Below are positions 42,362 to 51,677 of a stretch of 64,000 nucleotides of DNA, piece by piece; the stretch's first letter is position 1; every line of letters starts with the position of its first letter. This stretch comes from Spiro-02 sp034114085. Lineage in GTDB: Bacteria; Spirochaetota; Spirochaetia; Sphaerochaetales; Sphaerochaetaceae. Below the pieces are notes generated by a model that was given only the letters and a program-made list of their open reading frames with translations, made no database searches and was not told the DNA's origin. The translations under genes were made by a program, and so were the position numbers. The DNA lies in NCBI GenBank assembly GCA_034114085.1, contig JAXEWB010000045.1, forward strand, positions 6,489 through 70,488, written 5' to 3'.

Positions 42362-42498
42362 GTTCATTGCTAGTTGATGGCGAGTTCGTTGCTAGTTGGT
42401 TGCGAGTTCATTGCTAGTTGATGGCGAGTTCGTTGCTAGTTGATGGCGAGTTCGTTGCTAGTTGGTGGCGAGTTCGTTGCTAGTCGGTGGCGAGTTCA
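42362..42498 (+). repeat. Tandem array of six 22-bp repeats
   Basis: Six head-to-tail copies of a 22-bp unit beginning GTTCRTTGCTAGTTG and ending TGGCGA start at 42362, 42384, 42406, 42428, 42450 and 42472, with a fragment at 42494. Copies differ at three or four positions only. There are no spacers, so it is not CRISPR. The array lies between the terminator of one transporter operon and the start of the next, about 130 bp upstream of the second binding-protein gene, and could be a regulatory or slippage-prone element. Confidence 0.95.
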
Positions 42499-42628
42499 TC
42501 ACCCATCCAAGATTTCTGAAATGAAACATTTTTGCCGCGGTTCAGCAAAATTGTTCCATAGGCAAGGTGAAAAACCATGCTACACTGATATAGACTCTGT
42601 TATGCAGGGCTATTTTAGGAGGATTCAT

Positions 42629-43651
42629 ATGAAAAAACTGTTGGTTGCGTTACTTGTCATATTCCTGTGCGTAGCACCTGTTTTCGCCCAGGGAACGAAA
42701 GAAGACGGCGCGGCCGCCAAGGAATTGGTGGTTTATGCAAGCGTCGATGAAGCGAACGCTGTAAAAATTCTTGATGCTTTCACCGCTGATACCGGTATCA
42801 AGACGAGCTTCGTCCAGCTTTCTTCCGGTCCTGCTCTCACTAGAATCCAGGCCGAGGCGGGACGCCCGCAGGCGGACGTATGGCTTGGCGCCCCCAGCGA
42901 CAACCACGTCACCGCCAAGAACGCCGGCTTGACCATGCCGTACAAGGGTGAGTCGTTTGAAGCTCTCGGCGCGGAATTCAAAGACCCCGACGGCTACTGG
43001 AGAGGCTTCTACATGAACCCCCTCTGCTTCGGGGTCAATACCGTAGCCCTGCAGAAGGCTGGCGCTTCCATGCCTACCAGTTGGGCTGACCTGCTCAAGC
43101 CAGAATACAAGGGGTTGATTCAAGCGCCTACCCCCCAGTCCGCCGGAACCGCCAAAATCATGCTGTACAGCTTGATCGAGATGATGGGCGAAGACGCCGC
43201 GTTCGACTATATGGCCAAACTGAATAAGAATATCCAGACCTACACCTCGTCCGGTACCGGTCCGTCCAAGGGCGTCAACGTAGGAGACTGCGCCATCGGC
43301 ATCCAGTTCTCCCCGGCGTTCTTCCAGATGCAGGCGAACGGGCAGCCTATCGAGATCGTGTTCCCGTCCGAAGGCTTTGGCTTTGAGTTCCCCGCCGCCT
43401 CGATCCTCGCGGGAGCCAAGAACTATGAAGCGGCCAAGATTTTCATGGACTGGTTGGTCGGCAAGAAGGGACAGGACGTTCTGGAATCGACCGGAACCTA
43501 TTTCTACCCCGTCATCGACGGCGCGGCGATTGATCCGATCATGCCCGCGTTCTCAACCTTGAACGTAGTGGGCATCGACCTTGCATATTACGCCGCGAAC
43601 TACAACCGCTTGGTGGAACGTTGGGTGAGCGAAGTCCTGAGTGCGAAATAA
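42629..43651 (+). CDS. ABC transporter substrate-binding protein, Fe3+/AfuA-FutA family (copy 2)
   Basis: This 340-residue periplasmic protein has a signal peptide (MKKLLVALLVIFLCVAPVFA) and no Ala/Pro linker, unlike its paralogue. The family blocks are ELVVYASVDEANAVKILDAFTADTGIKTSFVQLSSGPALTRIQAE, PTSWADLLKPEYKGLIQAP and IQFSPAFFQMQANGQPIEIVFPSEGFGFE. The C-terminal DLAYYAANYNRLVERW contains a tandem tyrosine pair in the place where FbpA proteins bind ferric iron, so iron is a better guess for this copy than for copy 1. AGGAGG precedes ATG 42629; the longer upstream frame starts inside the repeat array and is not real. It heads the second three-gene transporter operon. Confidence 0.88.
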   Translation: MKKLLVALLVIFLCVAPVFAQGTKEDGAAAKELVVYASVDEANAVKILDAFTADTGIKTSFVQLSSGPALTRIQAEAGRPQADVWLGAPSDNHVTAKNAGLTMPYKGESFEALGAEFKDPDGYWRGFYMNPLCFGVNTVALQKAGASMPTSWADLLKPEYKGLIQAPTPQSAGTAKIMLYSLIEMMGEDAAFDYMAKLNKNIQTYTSSGTGPSKGVNVGDCAIGIQFSPAFFQMQANGQPIEIVFPSEGFGFEFPAASILAGAKNYEAAKIFMDWLVGKKGQDVLESTGTYFYPVIDGAAIDPIMPAFSTLNVVGIDLAYYAANYNRLVERWVSEVLSAK

Positions 43652-43749
43652 TCGTCGAATGAATTGTTTTCGTGGATGAATCGGTGGCGGAACTGTTCCG
43701 CCACCATAGTTTTATTTCTGCGCCGATGTTCATGTACAAAGAGGAATCA

Positions 43750-45444
43750 ATGAAACGATCATACTTTTCCAGGCAATGGAAAGAGATGAAGAAGCTGGCC
43801 AAGGATCCGCTGTTGCTGTGCGTCATCATCGTACTGTTGCTTGCCCTGATCCTGTTCATTATCTACCCGTTGCTCAAAGTGTGCATCGTCAGCTTCCAGG
43901 TTGACGGACGTTTTTCATTAAAGAATTTCCATGATGCGCTGACCTATAGCAACGGCTATTATCTTAAGGCTCTGTGGAATTCCCTGTGGATGGGCGTCGC
44001 CACCGCGGTGCTGGGAACCCTCATAGCGTTTATCTTCGCTTACTCGCTGACACGGGCGAATATTCCCGGCAAGAAGTTCTTCAACATCATCGCTACGGTT
44101 CCGATCATCAGCCCTCCGTTTATCGGGGCGCTGGCCATCGTCATGCTGTTCGGTCGCAACGGCTTCATCAGCTCCACGTTGCTGGGGATGAAGAACGCAA
44201 GCGCCTATGGAGCGAAAGGGTTGTTGTTCGCGCAGGTGCTTACGTTCTTTCCCGTAGCCTATATCACCTTGCGCGGTGTGCTGGAATCAATCAGTCCAAC
44301 GCTTGAAGACGCGGCGATGGATTTGGGTGGCAATCGTTTTACGATTTTCCGCAAGGTCACGTTACCTCTGGCGATACCTGGCATCGCTAGTTCGATGCTG
44401 GTGTTGTTCGTCGAGTCCCTGGCCGATTTCGGCAATCCGCTGGTGTTGGCCGGGGCGCAATTCCCAATCCTGTCCGTCCAGGCGTATCTGGAAATTACCG
44501 GCATGGGCAACTTCGCCAAAGGCGCCGCCTTGGCCTTCATCCTGCTGGTTCCTTCTGTATCGGTATATATGTTGCAGAAATACTGGGTGAGCAAGAAGCA
44601 GTATGTTACGGTGACCGGCAAACCGACACAGTCCTCCAACAATGTAGTGAGCCCCGCGGCCCGCTGGATTCTGTTCGCCGTCTCCTGTCTGATAGCGTTC
44701 ATGGTGATTCTGGTCTATGCCAGCATTATCTGGGGCGCCTTCGCCAAATCCTGGGGCAACAGCTATGAAATGACATTGGACAACTTCAAGTATGTGTTCA
44801 GGGTCGGGTTTGAATCCGTCCTCGATACATTGACCATCGCCGGTATTTCAACCCCGATCAGTGGTATCCTCGGCATGGTCATCGCGTTTCTCGTCGTCCG
44901 TAAGCGGTTTATTGGCAGGCGGTTCATGGAGTTCTCCAGCATGCTGAGCTTCGCCGTTCCCGGTACGGTAATCGGTATTGGCTATATTCTTGCGTTCAAC
45001 CATGCTCCGTTCTACCTGACCGGTACCCTGGCCATCCTGTTGCTGAACTTCATCTTCCGTTATATTCCGGTGGGAATTCAGGGAGGCGTCGCGGTATTGA
45101 ACCAGATAGACCCATCTATTGAAGAGGCCGCGGTGGATCTGGGCGCCGATAGTAGCATGACATTCCGCAAGGTCACTCTGCCATTGATGATCCCCGCATT
45201 TTTCAGCGGCCTGATTTTTGCGTTCGTCAGGAGTATGACGGCCATCAGCGCGGCGATTTTCCTGGTGTCGGCGCGATGGAAGTTCATGACGGTGCAGATC
45301 ATGAGCCAGGTAGAAAGCGGGCGTATCGGCGCGGCGGCGGCGTTCAGCCTAATCTTGGTAGGGATTATTTTGGTGGCCATGGCCGTCATCAAACTGATTC
45401 TTCGACTGAAGTATCAGACGACGAGTTCCATTCTGTCGAATTGA
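43750..45444 (+). CDS. FbpB-type double-module ABC permease (copy 2)
   Basis: This 564-residue inner-membrane protein has two permease modules with EAA-type loops (LEDAAMDLGGNRFTIFRKVTLP and IEEAAVDLGADSSMTFRKVTLP), each with about six TM helices. It starts MKRSYFSRQWKEMKKLAKDPLLLCVIIVLLL, directly before the first TM, so it lacks the extracytoplasmic domain of copy 1. GAGG before ATG 43750 marks the start; an in-frame GTG 78 bases earlier is not needed. Strong similarity in order and motifs shows that the two operons arose by duplication or are close paralogues. The ATPase follows after 29 bp. Confidence 0.94.
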   Translation: MKRSYFSRQWKEMKKLAKDPLLLCVIIVLLLALILFIIYPLLKVCIVSFQVDGRFSLKNFHDALTYSNGYYLKALWNSLWMGVATAVLGTLIAFIFAYSLTRANIPGKKFFNIIATVPIISPPFIGALAIVMLFGRNGFISSTLLGMKNASAYGAKGLLFAQVLTFFPVAYITLRGVLESISPTLEDAAMDLGGNRFTIFRKVTLPLAIPGIASSMLVLFVESLADFGNPLVLAGAQFPILSVQAYLEITGMGNFAKGAALAFILLVPSVSVYMLQKYWVSKKQYVTVTGKPTQSSNNVVSPAARWILFAVSCLIAFMVILVYASIIWGAFAKSWGNSYEMTLDNFKYVFRVGFESVLDTLTIAGISTPISGILGMVIAFLVVRKRFIGRRFMEFSSMLSFAVPGTVIGIGYILAFNHAPFYLTGTLAILLLNFIFRYIPVGIQGGVAVLNQIDPSIEEAAVDLGADSSMTFRKVTLPLMIPAFFSGLIFAFVRSMTAISAAIFLVSARWKFMTVQIMSQVESGRIGAAAAFSLILVGIILVAMAVIKLILRLKYQTTSSILSN

Positions 45445-45473
45445 ATAACCGCAACGAAAAAAGGAAATAGAAG

Positions 45474-46562
45474 ATGAGTGTCAGACTAGTTGATGTTACC
45501 AAGGTCTTTTCGGACCATGACGATATACAGAAGGAATTTACGGCGGTCAGCCATGTGGACATAGAAATCAATGAAGGGGAGATGGTTACGTTCCTCGGTC
45601 CGTCAGGCTGCGGCAAGACCACTACGCTGCGTATTATCAGCGGCTTCGAGACACAGACCTCAGGAGATGTCTATATTGATGGGGAACTTGTCAACGACCT
45701 GCCCGCCAACAAACGCAATACTTCCATGGTGTTCCAGTCCTACGCAATCTTTCCCCATCTGTCGGTAAGCCAGAACATTGGTTTCGGGCTGGAACTGAAA
45801 GGCATGAAAAAGGATGCCATCAAGGTCGAGGTTGACAGGATCATGGAAGTGATGGGGCTGACCGCGCTAGGCAACCGGCGTCCAAGCCAGCTGTCCGGCG
45901 GTCAGCAGCAGCGGGTAGCGTTGGCGAGAGCCATCGTCAACAAGCCCCGCGTCCTGTTGTTCGACGAGCCGCTTTCCAATCTCGACGCCAAGCTGCGTGA
46001 GCAGATGCGTATCGAGATACGCCGCATTCAGCAGCAGTTCGGCATCACCAGCATCTATGTGACGCACGACCAGAGCGAGGCCATGACGGTGAGCGACCGC
46101 ATCATGGTCATGGACAAAGGAGTGATTCAACAGCTTGGAACTCCATTTGAAATCTACAGCCGTCCCCGCAATCGTTTCGTCGCGGATTTCATCGGCCGGG
46201 CGAATTTTATTGATGGTGTGGTGAGGTCCATCGGTGAAGAGCTTTCCCTTGATATCGGAGGCAAGGTGTGCGCCTTTCCAAGCTACAACGCCGATGTCGT
46301 CGCCGGGCGGAAAGGATGTGTCGTGATTCGTCCTGAAGGGCTAGCATTGGGCAAGCCGTCTCCCTCCGCGTTTTTTAACGGGGTGGTATCCCACGCCGTG
46401 TATCTTGGCGCGACGATGGAATATGAGATCACCGTCGAAAAACGGGAGGCTCCAATTGTCGCGGTATCGCATAATCCGGTGAAAGAGGGCTTCTTTCATG
46501 TCGGGGATGCCGTAGGGATATCTTTTGATCCAATCAGCGCCCACGTTATCGCTGTAGAGTAG
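45474..46562 (+). CDS. ABC transporter ATP-binding protein, FbpC type (copy 2)
   Basis: This 362-residue ATPase has Walker A GPSGCGKTT, Q-loop MVFQSYAIFPHLSVSQN, signature QLSGGQQQRVALARAIVN, Walker B VLLFDEPLSNLDA and H-loop YVTHDQSEAM, all intact. The C-terminal TOBE-type domain (about residues 240-362) includes GCVVIRPEGLALG and GVVSHAVYLGATMEYEI. It belongs with the permease just upstream. No strong plus-strand terminator is obvious after the stop; the nearest hairpin (46676-46696) is better oriented for the minus strand. Confidence 0.95.
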   Translation: MSVRLVDVTKVFSDHDDIQKEFTAVSHVDIEINEGEMVTFLGPSGCGKTTTLRIISGFETQTSGDVYIDGELVNDLPANKRNTSMVFQSYAIFPHLSVSQNIGFGLELKGMKKDAIKVEVDRIMEVMGLTALGNRRPSQLSGGQQQRVALARAIVNKPRVLLFDEPLSNLDAKLREQMRIEIRRIQQQFGITSIYVTHDQSEAMTVSDRIMVMDKGVIQQLGTPFEIYSRPRNRFVADFIGRANFIDGVVRSIGEELSLDIGGKVCAFPSYNADVVAGRKGCVVIRPEGLALGKPSPSAFFNGVVSHAVYLGATMEYEITVEKREAPIVAVSHNPVKEGFFHVGDAVGISFDPISAHVIAVE

Positions 46563-46670
46563 AATAGAGCGCAGCGAAACGGACCAGGCTTTTCTCCTCG
46601 CTGGTGATGGCGCGCTGTATCCTTTTCACATTGTTTGGTCCGCCGTCTTGCGTCATGGGTGTCCACTCCT

Positions 46671-46696
46671 ACAAAAAGCCGTCTATTTGACGGCTT
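46671..46696 (-). terminator. Hairpin with minus-strand T tract in the 46.6-47.1 kb gap
   Basis: AAGCCGTC-TATTT-GACGGCTT is a perfect 8-bp stem, followed on the minus strand by TTTTT. It could end a leftward transcript or work as a bidirectional terminator for the transporter operon. Minus-strand ORFs in 46680-47138 look unlike proteins, so no gene is called in this gap. Confidence 0.5.
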
Positions 46697-47136
46697 GTAC
46701 ATCGGTGTAGGTTCGTATGCCGACAGTTTCGAGGGGAACGTAGCATAATCTTGCCGGGGCGTTTGTATGCTGGCATTGCGCAAAAAGAATATATATATGT
46801 AGGAAAGCTTGCGACCGTTGCTTAGTTTGGAGACCGTGCCTGTACTGCATATGAAAGTTCAACGTTTTTCCAGATTCACCCAGTTGTCGGCAAGACATCT
46901 CTTTTGCCAATAGCCGGAGAGTTTGTCGCAAGTCGTTTCTGGCTAAGAACCCGGTTGATTCATCTTTAGAATTCATATGTGTAAGAAACGCTCCACAAAT
47001 GTATGGATAATTGGTGTTTTTTATTACTTTGTATGGGTTTCGTATTTGCTGGAAGACCGATTTTCTGCTATTATTCCCACAATATGGCAATGACGATGTT
47101 TCTAGTCTGTCAATACAGGTCGGTGGAGTATATCTC

Positions 47137-47889
47137 ATGAGTTTGAAGTTTCAGAAGGTATTTTCAGAAATCCAGTCTAATATTCTGAACGGGATCTGGG
47201 TGTATGGCGAGAGGATCCCTTCTGAAATGGAACTGTGCGACATGTATGGCGTGTCGCGTATCACTATACGGCGGGCTCTCGACAAACTTGTCCGGCAAGG
47301 GGTCCTTGTCAGGACCCGGGGCCGGGGTTCGTATGTCTGTAGCCGCAGGCTGGTCGCAGGGACCAGCCATGAATGGTTCCAGCGTAACTTGGAGGCGTTG
47401 GGCAATCCCTCCTTTACTCGAAAGCTGATCCATAAGGAACGGATTCTGGCGACGGGACATCTTGCGAAAGCCCTGTGGCTTGACCGATTGGACTCGCCGC
47501 AGTACGTATGGTACTTCAAGAGCGTGGGATACTTGGACGACCAGCCAATCGGCGTCAGCAACAGTTATGTCCTTGAACCGATTGGTGAAGACATGGCAAA
47601 AAGTGATGAATTGGATATTTATTTTTATCAGGATATAGAGAAGTGCACTGGAAAAATGTATACGCTGTCGCGTGGTGCGGTTTCAGCCGTCAACGCCAAT
47701 GAAGAACTTTGCGATTTATTGAAGATTCCTGCCGGTACGCCCTGCTTGTGGAGCCGTAGCGTCGGGTGTATGGATGATGGTTCTCCTGTGGAGGTCCGCT
47801 ATACCATTTATAATGGCAATATGTTTGAATTCGCCTACGATGTCGATTCTCAGAGACCCACGGAAAAATTCTGGGATTCCTATCGGTAG
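47137..47889 (+). CDS. GntR/HutC-family transcriptional regulator with UTRA domain
   Basis: This 250-residue regulator has the GntR winged helix at residues 5-70 (KVFSEIQSNILNGIWVYGERIPSEMELCDMYGVSRITIRRALDKLVRQGVLVRTRGRGSYV). A UTRA domain follows from about residue 90, with YFKSVGYLDDQPIGVSNSYVL and VEVRYTIYNGNMFEFAYDV at the end. The frame opens at 47011, but ATG 47137 follows GGTGGAG and gives the normal start. It is alone, between the iron/ester transporter operon and a ZIP gene 78 bp downstream. Its targets are unknown; the adjacent transporter operons are candidates. Confidence 0.92.
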   Translation: MSLKFQKVFSEIQSNILNGIWVYGERIPSEMELCDMYGVSRITIRRALDKLVRQGVLVRTRGRGSYVCSRRLVAGTSHEWFQRNLEALGNPSFTRKLIHKERILATGHLAKALWLDRLDSPQYVWYFKSVGYLDDQPIGVSNSYVLEPIGEDMAKSDELDIYFYQDIEKCTGKMYTLSRGAVSAVNANEELCDLLKIPAGTPCLWSRSVGCMDDGSPVEVRYTIYNGNMFEFAYDVDSQRPTEKFWDSYR

Positions 47890-47967
47890 TGGATGTTTTT
47901 CTGACGGCGTTTGCCTCTTTGTCCGTTCATTTGTATAGTACGTGATATAGTAGAGAGGTGTGTTTTC

Positions 47968-48789
47968 ATGCAGACAATATTGATGCCGGTGCTTGTGACG
48001 GCTTTCGCTGGTCTTGCGACGGTCTTGGGCGCGTCGTTGGTGTTCGCCCGGTTTTCGCAGAAAAGCAAGTTAGTCGCTTCTTCTTTGGCTTTCGCCACCG
48101 GGGTGATGCTGTGCATCGCGTTGGGGGAGTTGCTTCCCGAGGGCGTGGAAATCGGCGCCGAAACATGGGGAAACGTCCTCGGGACGTTGGTTCCTGTCGG
48201 TTTGTTTGCCTTGGGCGCATTGCTCTCGTGGGTGCTCGACATCATGTTCCCCCATGAACATGAACATGAAAACTCGGAATGTAGCGAAGGTGTGGTTCAT
48301 GAAGAACCAGGTCATTTCATTGATACGGAATTTGAACGGCATGATATCGACCGTGCGGGGAAGGGGATGGTGCTGGCGTTGATGCTCCACAATGTTGTGG
48401 AGGGGATGGCGACTGGCATGACCGCCGCAGGTAACCTTCGCCTTGGTCTTGGCATGGCCTTGGCCATAGCTTTGCACAATATTCCCATAGGCGCGACCTT
48501 GGCGTTGCCCGTTGGATACGGCGGTTCAAAGGCGACCGCGATCTGGACCGCGCTGCTGGTCGGCCTGACGCAACCACTGGGTGCGTTGGTCGGAGTCTTG
48601 TTTTTCGGAGTGTCGGCGTCCCCCGTGGTCATGGGCATGTTGACGAGCTTCGTTGCCGGTATCCTGGTGTTTATTTCATTTGATGAGCTTTGGCCCGCCG
48701 CCCAGCACAGCGGGGGACGTGCCCGGTCTATCCTGATGCTGTTGATCGGCATCTGCTTCATGCTTGTCACGGAGCGGATGTTCGGCTGA
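47968..48789 (+). CDS. ZIP-family divalent metal transporter
   Basis: This 273-residue inner-membrane protein has eight hydrophobic segments and the ZIP metal-site motifs LALMLHNVVEGMATG (HNxxEG in TM4) and AIALHNIPIGATLALP (HNxP in TM5). A long loop between TM3 and TM4 is rich in His and acidic residues (PHEHEHEN...HEEPGHF), the usual metal-binding loop. Relatives of the ZupT/GufA branch take up zinc, manganese or iron. GAGAGGTG precedes ATG 47968. The gene lies 78 bp after the GntR gene and may be co-transcribed with it. The 48790-49067 gap that follows holds no recognised gene. Confidence 0.93.
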   Translation: MQTILMPVLVTAFAGLATVLGASLVFARFSQKSKLVASSLAFATGVMLCIALGELLPEGVEIGAETWGNVLGTLVPVGLFALGALLSWVLDIMFPHEHEHENSECSEGVVHEEPGHFIDTEFERHDIDRAGKGMVLALMLHNVVEGMATGMTAAGNLRLGLGMALAIALHNIPIGATLALPVGYGGSKATAIWTALLVGLTQPLGALVGVLFFGVSASPVVMGMLTSFVAGILVFISFDELWPAAQHSGGRARSILMLLIGICFMLVTERMFG

Positions 48790-49067
48790 CTGCCTGTCTG
48801 AATCAAGGAGCGGACTTTTCTCCACTGATAATCCTTATTCGCCTTTTGGGCAAGCAAATCTCTTCGTATCATCCAGGTCGCTATTCTCCACGATGTCATA
48901 GTGGATGTCGCTATCGTTTATCTGTTTGCAGTTCGCTATGTTGCATTACGTAGTTCAGAGGCGCATCCTAGAAAAGATTTCCTTGACAGTTCCTGTTCCC
49001 CGTTTCTGGTGGCGACGGCCCTGGTCTGATTGTAGATGCACTATGTTGTTACAGTGAATATTTGGAT

Positions 49068-49520
49068 ATGGAAGCTCTTGAAGTATTCGTCGGGCTCAAG
49101 GCCAGTGGTGCGGCAGTTGTCTTCACTACAATTCCACGACCGGCGGGATTGTCCTGTGATTCTGCTTTGACGGGACATTTTACCCGATTGTTATCGAAAT
49201 GCTCCTTCGGCACTGGGCTTGACCATATACGCATGGTTCTTGACTCCGACGTCTCTCTCGACTACTGGTCTCGCCGGGATGCTGACAAGGATATTTGTTG
49301 CTTGTTCATTGCGCATCCTGATAATAGGGGCCTCAACTATCCGTTAGAACGGGGCTACTACAAACATATCCTACGGACGCATGTCACGGCGACTTTCTAT
49401 TCAGAACGGGGAAATTGCTATCGGCTTCAACTTGATTTTTCAGATCATGCCTCCCTTGTCGTGATAATCGATGACAATACAGGGGCGGTTTCCTATGTTG
49501 ATACGTCGTGTTTGTGGTGA
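49068..49520 (+). CDS. Hypothetical protein
   Basis: I do not recognise this protein of about 150 residues, and it may not be real. The frame is open from about 48987 and reads SGGDGPGLIVDALCCYSEYLD before the first usable start (TTG 49062 or ATG 49068), with no clear Shine-Dalgarno. The predicted chain (DMEALEVFVGLKASGAAVVF, GLDHIRMVLDSDVSLDYWS, CYRLQLDFSDHASLVVIIDD) has a protein-like alternation of hydrophobic strands and charged turns and no signal peptide. It is isolated between the ZIP and acyl-CoA ligase genes. Confidence 0.4.
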   Translation: MEALEVFVGLKASGAAVVFTTIPRPAGLSCDSALTGHFTRLLSKCSFGTGLDHIRMVLDSDVSLDYWSRRDADKDICCLFIAHPDNRGLNYPLERGYYKHILRTHVTATFYSERGNCYRLQLDFSDHASLVVIIDDNTGAVSYVDTSCLW

Positions 49521-49631
49521 GGAGGGGAGCGGCGGTCGGTTCCCTTGGTATATTTCGGCGGGTGGTTCTTGCCCATTCCTTTTTTCTTGCAATTATTCAT
49601 AGACTCCCCACACCTTTCAGGTTGAATTATT

Positions 49632-49663
49632 TTGACAAATACTATATGAGTGTTAATATTAAC
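49632..49663 (+). promoter_or_regulatory. Promoter with palindromic operator upstream of the acyl-CoA ligase
   Basis: TTGACA (49632-49637) and AATATT (49655-49660) are 17 bp apart. The -10 lies inside the perfect 12-bp palindrome GTTAATATTAAC (49652-49663), a likely repressor site. The ATG of the ligase is 52 bp downstream. Confidence 0.6.
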
Positions 49664-49714
49664 ATCAAAACGCTGATTGTCGGTTTTTTGGAATGACGAA
49701 GGGAGATATATACG

Positions 49715-51637
49715 ATGGAAAGAACCATTATTCGGATGCTGCATGAAGCCGCCGAGCGATATGGAAACAGGGCCTATACCACGAAAAAGATTGATGAGGG
49801 GTGGTCACCGTGCGGCTTTGCGGAAACGGACGCGATATCGGACAGAATCGCCGCTTGTCTGGCAGCCAGAGGGTTTTCTCCACAGCAGACCTACGGGATA
49901 TTGTCCGAAGGACGGCCTGAATGGGTATCGTTCGAGCATGGGGTGATCAAGGCGCGTGGAATCAGTGTGCCTCTCTCCATCAAGCTGACTCCCGATGAGA
50001 TAGCTTTCCGGATTAACCATAGCGAGGCCATTGCGTTCGCGGTGAGCCCGAATACCTTGGGCAATGTCGCCAAGGCGCTTCCGATGTTTGACCATAAGCC
50101 GTTGCTTATCTACCTCGATGCGGCGGACGACCGGCTGCTCAAGCAGGCTGAGGAAAGCGGCTGGAAGGCTGGCGTGGACTATCTCGCCTGGGACTCCCTG
50201 CTCGCGGAGGGGGAACGGGCGCTCACCGCCGACGCCGGTTTGGTCAAGAGACTGGAAGCGGAGGTCAGTGAAAACGACGCTATCAACATCTGCTATACCA
50301 GCGGTACGACCGGCAATCCGAAGGGAATCATGCTGACCCATCTGAACTACTGGGCGAACAGCCATGACGCTGTAGAGCTGTTCAAGATTCCCGACGCCAC
50401 CTTTGAGACGCTGATCGTACTTCCCGTTGACCACTCCTTCGCCCATACCGTTGGTATCTATACCGCATTGCTCCGGGGCATCACCCTTCATTTCGTCGAT
50501 GCCCGCGGCTCGAATGCCGCCATCATCCGGAATTTCCCTAAAAACCTGCCCGAAGTGAATCCTGTATTCCTCATGACAGTCCCGTCCATCAGCGGCAATT
50601 TCATGAAGAAGATTTCCCAAGGCGTACATGCGAAAGGCAAGTTCATCGACGGTATCTTCCGGCGGGGGCTGGAGGCCGGCATCACCCGTAACGGGGACGG
50701 CTTCCACCGGGCCAAGGGATGGAACCGTGTATCGACATGGTTCCCATACACGCTTGCGAATCTGTTGGTGTTCCCCAAGTTGCGGAAGATATTCGGCGAC
50801 CGGATGCGGTTCTGTGTCGGAGGCGGCGCGTTGCTCGAAGCGAAACAGCAGCGGTTCTTTGCGGCGATCGGCGTTCCGGTATATCAGGGATACGGATTGA
50901 CCGAGGCTGCCCCAATCATCAGCTCCAACTCTCCAAGCCGCTACAAGTTCGGTTCTTCAGGAATGGTCGCGCCGTCCGTCACCTGTAGGATCATGAAGGA
51001 TGATACTCATGAAGCCGCGGTAGGCGAGAGGGGCGAAATCGTCATCAAGGGCGATAACGTCATGAAGGGGTACTTCAAGAACCCCGAGGCGTCCGCCGAA
51101 GTGCTTCGGGATGGCTGGCTATGGACCGGGGACCTCGGCTACTATGACGAAGATGGTTTTCTGGTCGTGACCGGACGGGCGAAAGCCTTGCTGATCTCCA
51201 AGGACGGCGAGAAGTACTCCCCTGAGGAGGTCGAGGAGGTGATGGTCAACAACTGCGACATCCTCAACCAGCTGATCGTCTACAACGACCACAGGACGAA
51301 TACCACCGCCCTCGTCACTTTGCAGGAGGATGCCGTCAAGCGGATGATCGCCGAGCAGAATCTGACGACCGCCGAAGCCGTGCTCGACGCAGTGGTGCGT
51401 TCTCTCCGTTCCTACGAACCGCTTGCCAAGGCGATTCCTTCCGTGTGGCTCCCGTCCCGGTTCGCCATCATCCCCAAGGCGTTCAACGAGGCGGACGGCC
51501 TGGTCAACTCCACCATGAAGCTCGTCCGGTACAAGGTCGTCGAATTCTACAAGCTCCGTATAGACCAGATGTATGAGAGTGACGAAAAGAACGACGAGCT
51601 GAATGTCGAGGCGATCAGGGAGCTGTTTTTCAAATAG
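49715..51637 (+). CDS. Long-chain fatty-acid-CoA ligase (AMP-forming)
   Basis: This 640-residue enzyme activates a fatty acid via an acyl-adenylate to acyl-CoA. CYTSGTTGNPKGIMLTHLNYW (about residues 193-213) is the AMP-binding P-loop, VYQGYGLTEAAPIISSN the adenine-binding YGxTE motif, DGWLWTGDLGYYDEDGFLVVTGRAKALLISKDGEKYSPEEVEE the hinge and lipid-specific region, and MKLVRYKVVEFYK near the C-terminus carries the terminal catalytic lysine region. Length matches FadD15-type ligases. GGGAG precedes the ATG. It is monocistronic, with a palindromic promoter and a strong terminator. In host-associated or fermentative spirochaetes such enzymes mainly recycle exogenous fatty acids; this use is inference. 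Confidence 0.92.
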   Translation: MERTIIRMLHEAAERYGNRAYTTKKIDEGWSPCGFAETDAISDRIAACLAARGFSPQQTYGILSEGRPEWVSFEHGVIKARGISVPLSIKLTPDEIAFRINHSEAIAFAVSPNTLGNVAKALPMFDHKPLLIYLDAADDRLLKQAEESGWKAGVDYLAWDSLLAEGERALTADAGLVKRLEAEVSENDAINICYTSGTTGNPKGIMLTHLNYWANSHDAVELFKIPDATFETLIVLPVDHSFAHTVGIYTALLRGITLHFVDARGSNAAIIRNFPKNLPEVNPVFLMTVPSISGNFMKKISQGVHAKGKFIDGIFRRGLEAGITRNGDGFHRAKGWNRVSTWFPYTLANLLVFPKLRKIFGDRMRFCVGGGALLEAKQQRFFAAIGVPVYQGYGLTEAAPIISSNSPSRYKFGSSGMVAPSVTCRIMKDDTHEAAVGERGEIVIKGDNVMKGYFKNPEASAEVLRDGWLWTGDLGYYDEDGFLVVTGRAKALLISKDGEKYSPEEVEEVMVNNCDILNQLIVYNDHRTNTTALVTLQEDAVKRMIAEQNLTTAEAVLDAVVRSLRSYEPLAKAIPSVWLPSRFAIIPKAFNEADGLVNSTMKLVRYKVVEFYKLRIDQMYESDEKNDELNVEAIRELFFK

Positions 51638-51677
51638 ATTGCTGTAACCGAATCCTCATTTCCCTGTTTTACGATTG

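Noticed and set aside
42362..42498. Tandem repeats considered as a CRISPR array
   Set aside because: The 22-bp units abut without spacers and no cas genes are present.
46683..47138. 151-codon minus-strand ORF in the gap before the GntR gene
   Set aside because: Its stop lies in a terminator stem, its composition is not protein-like, and it overlaps the GntR promoter region.
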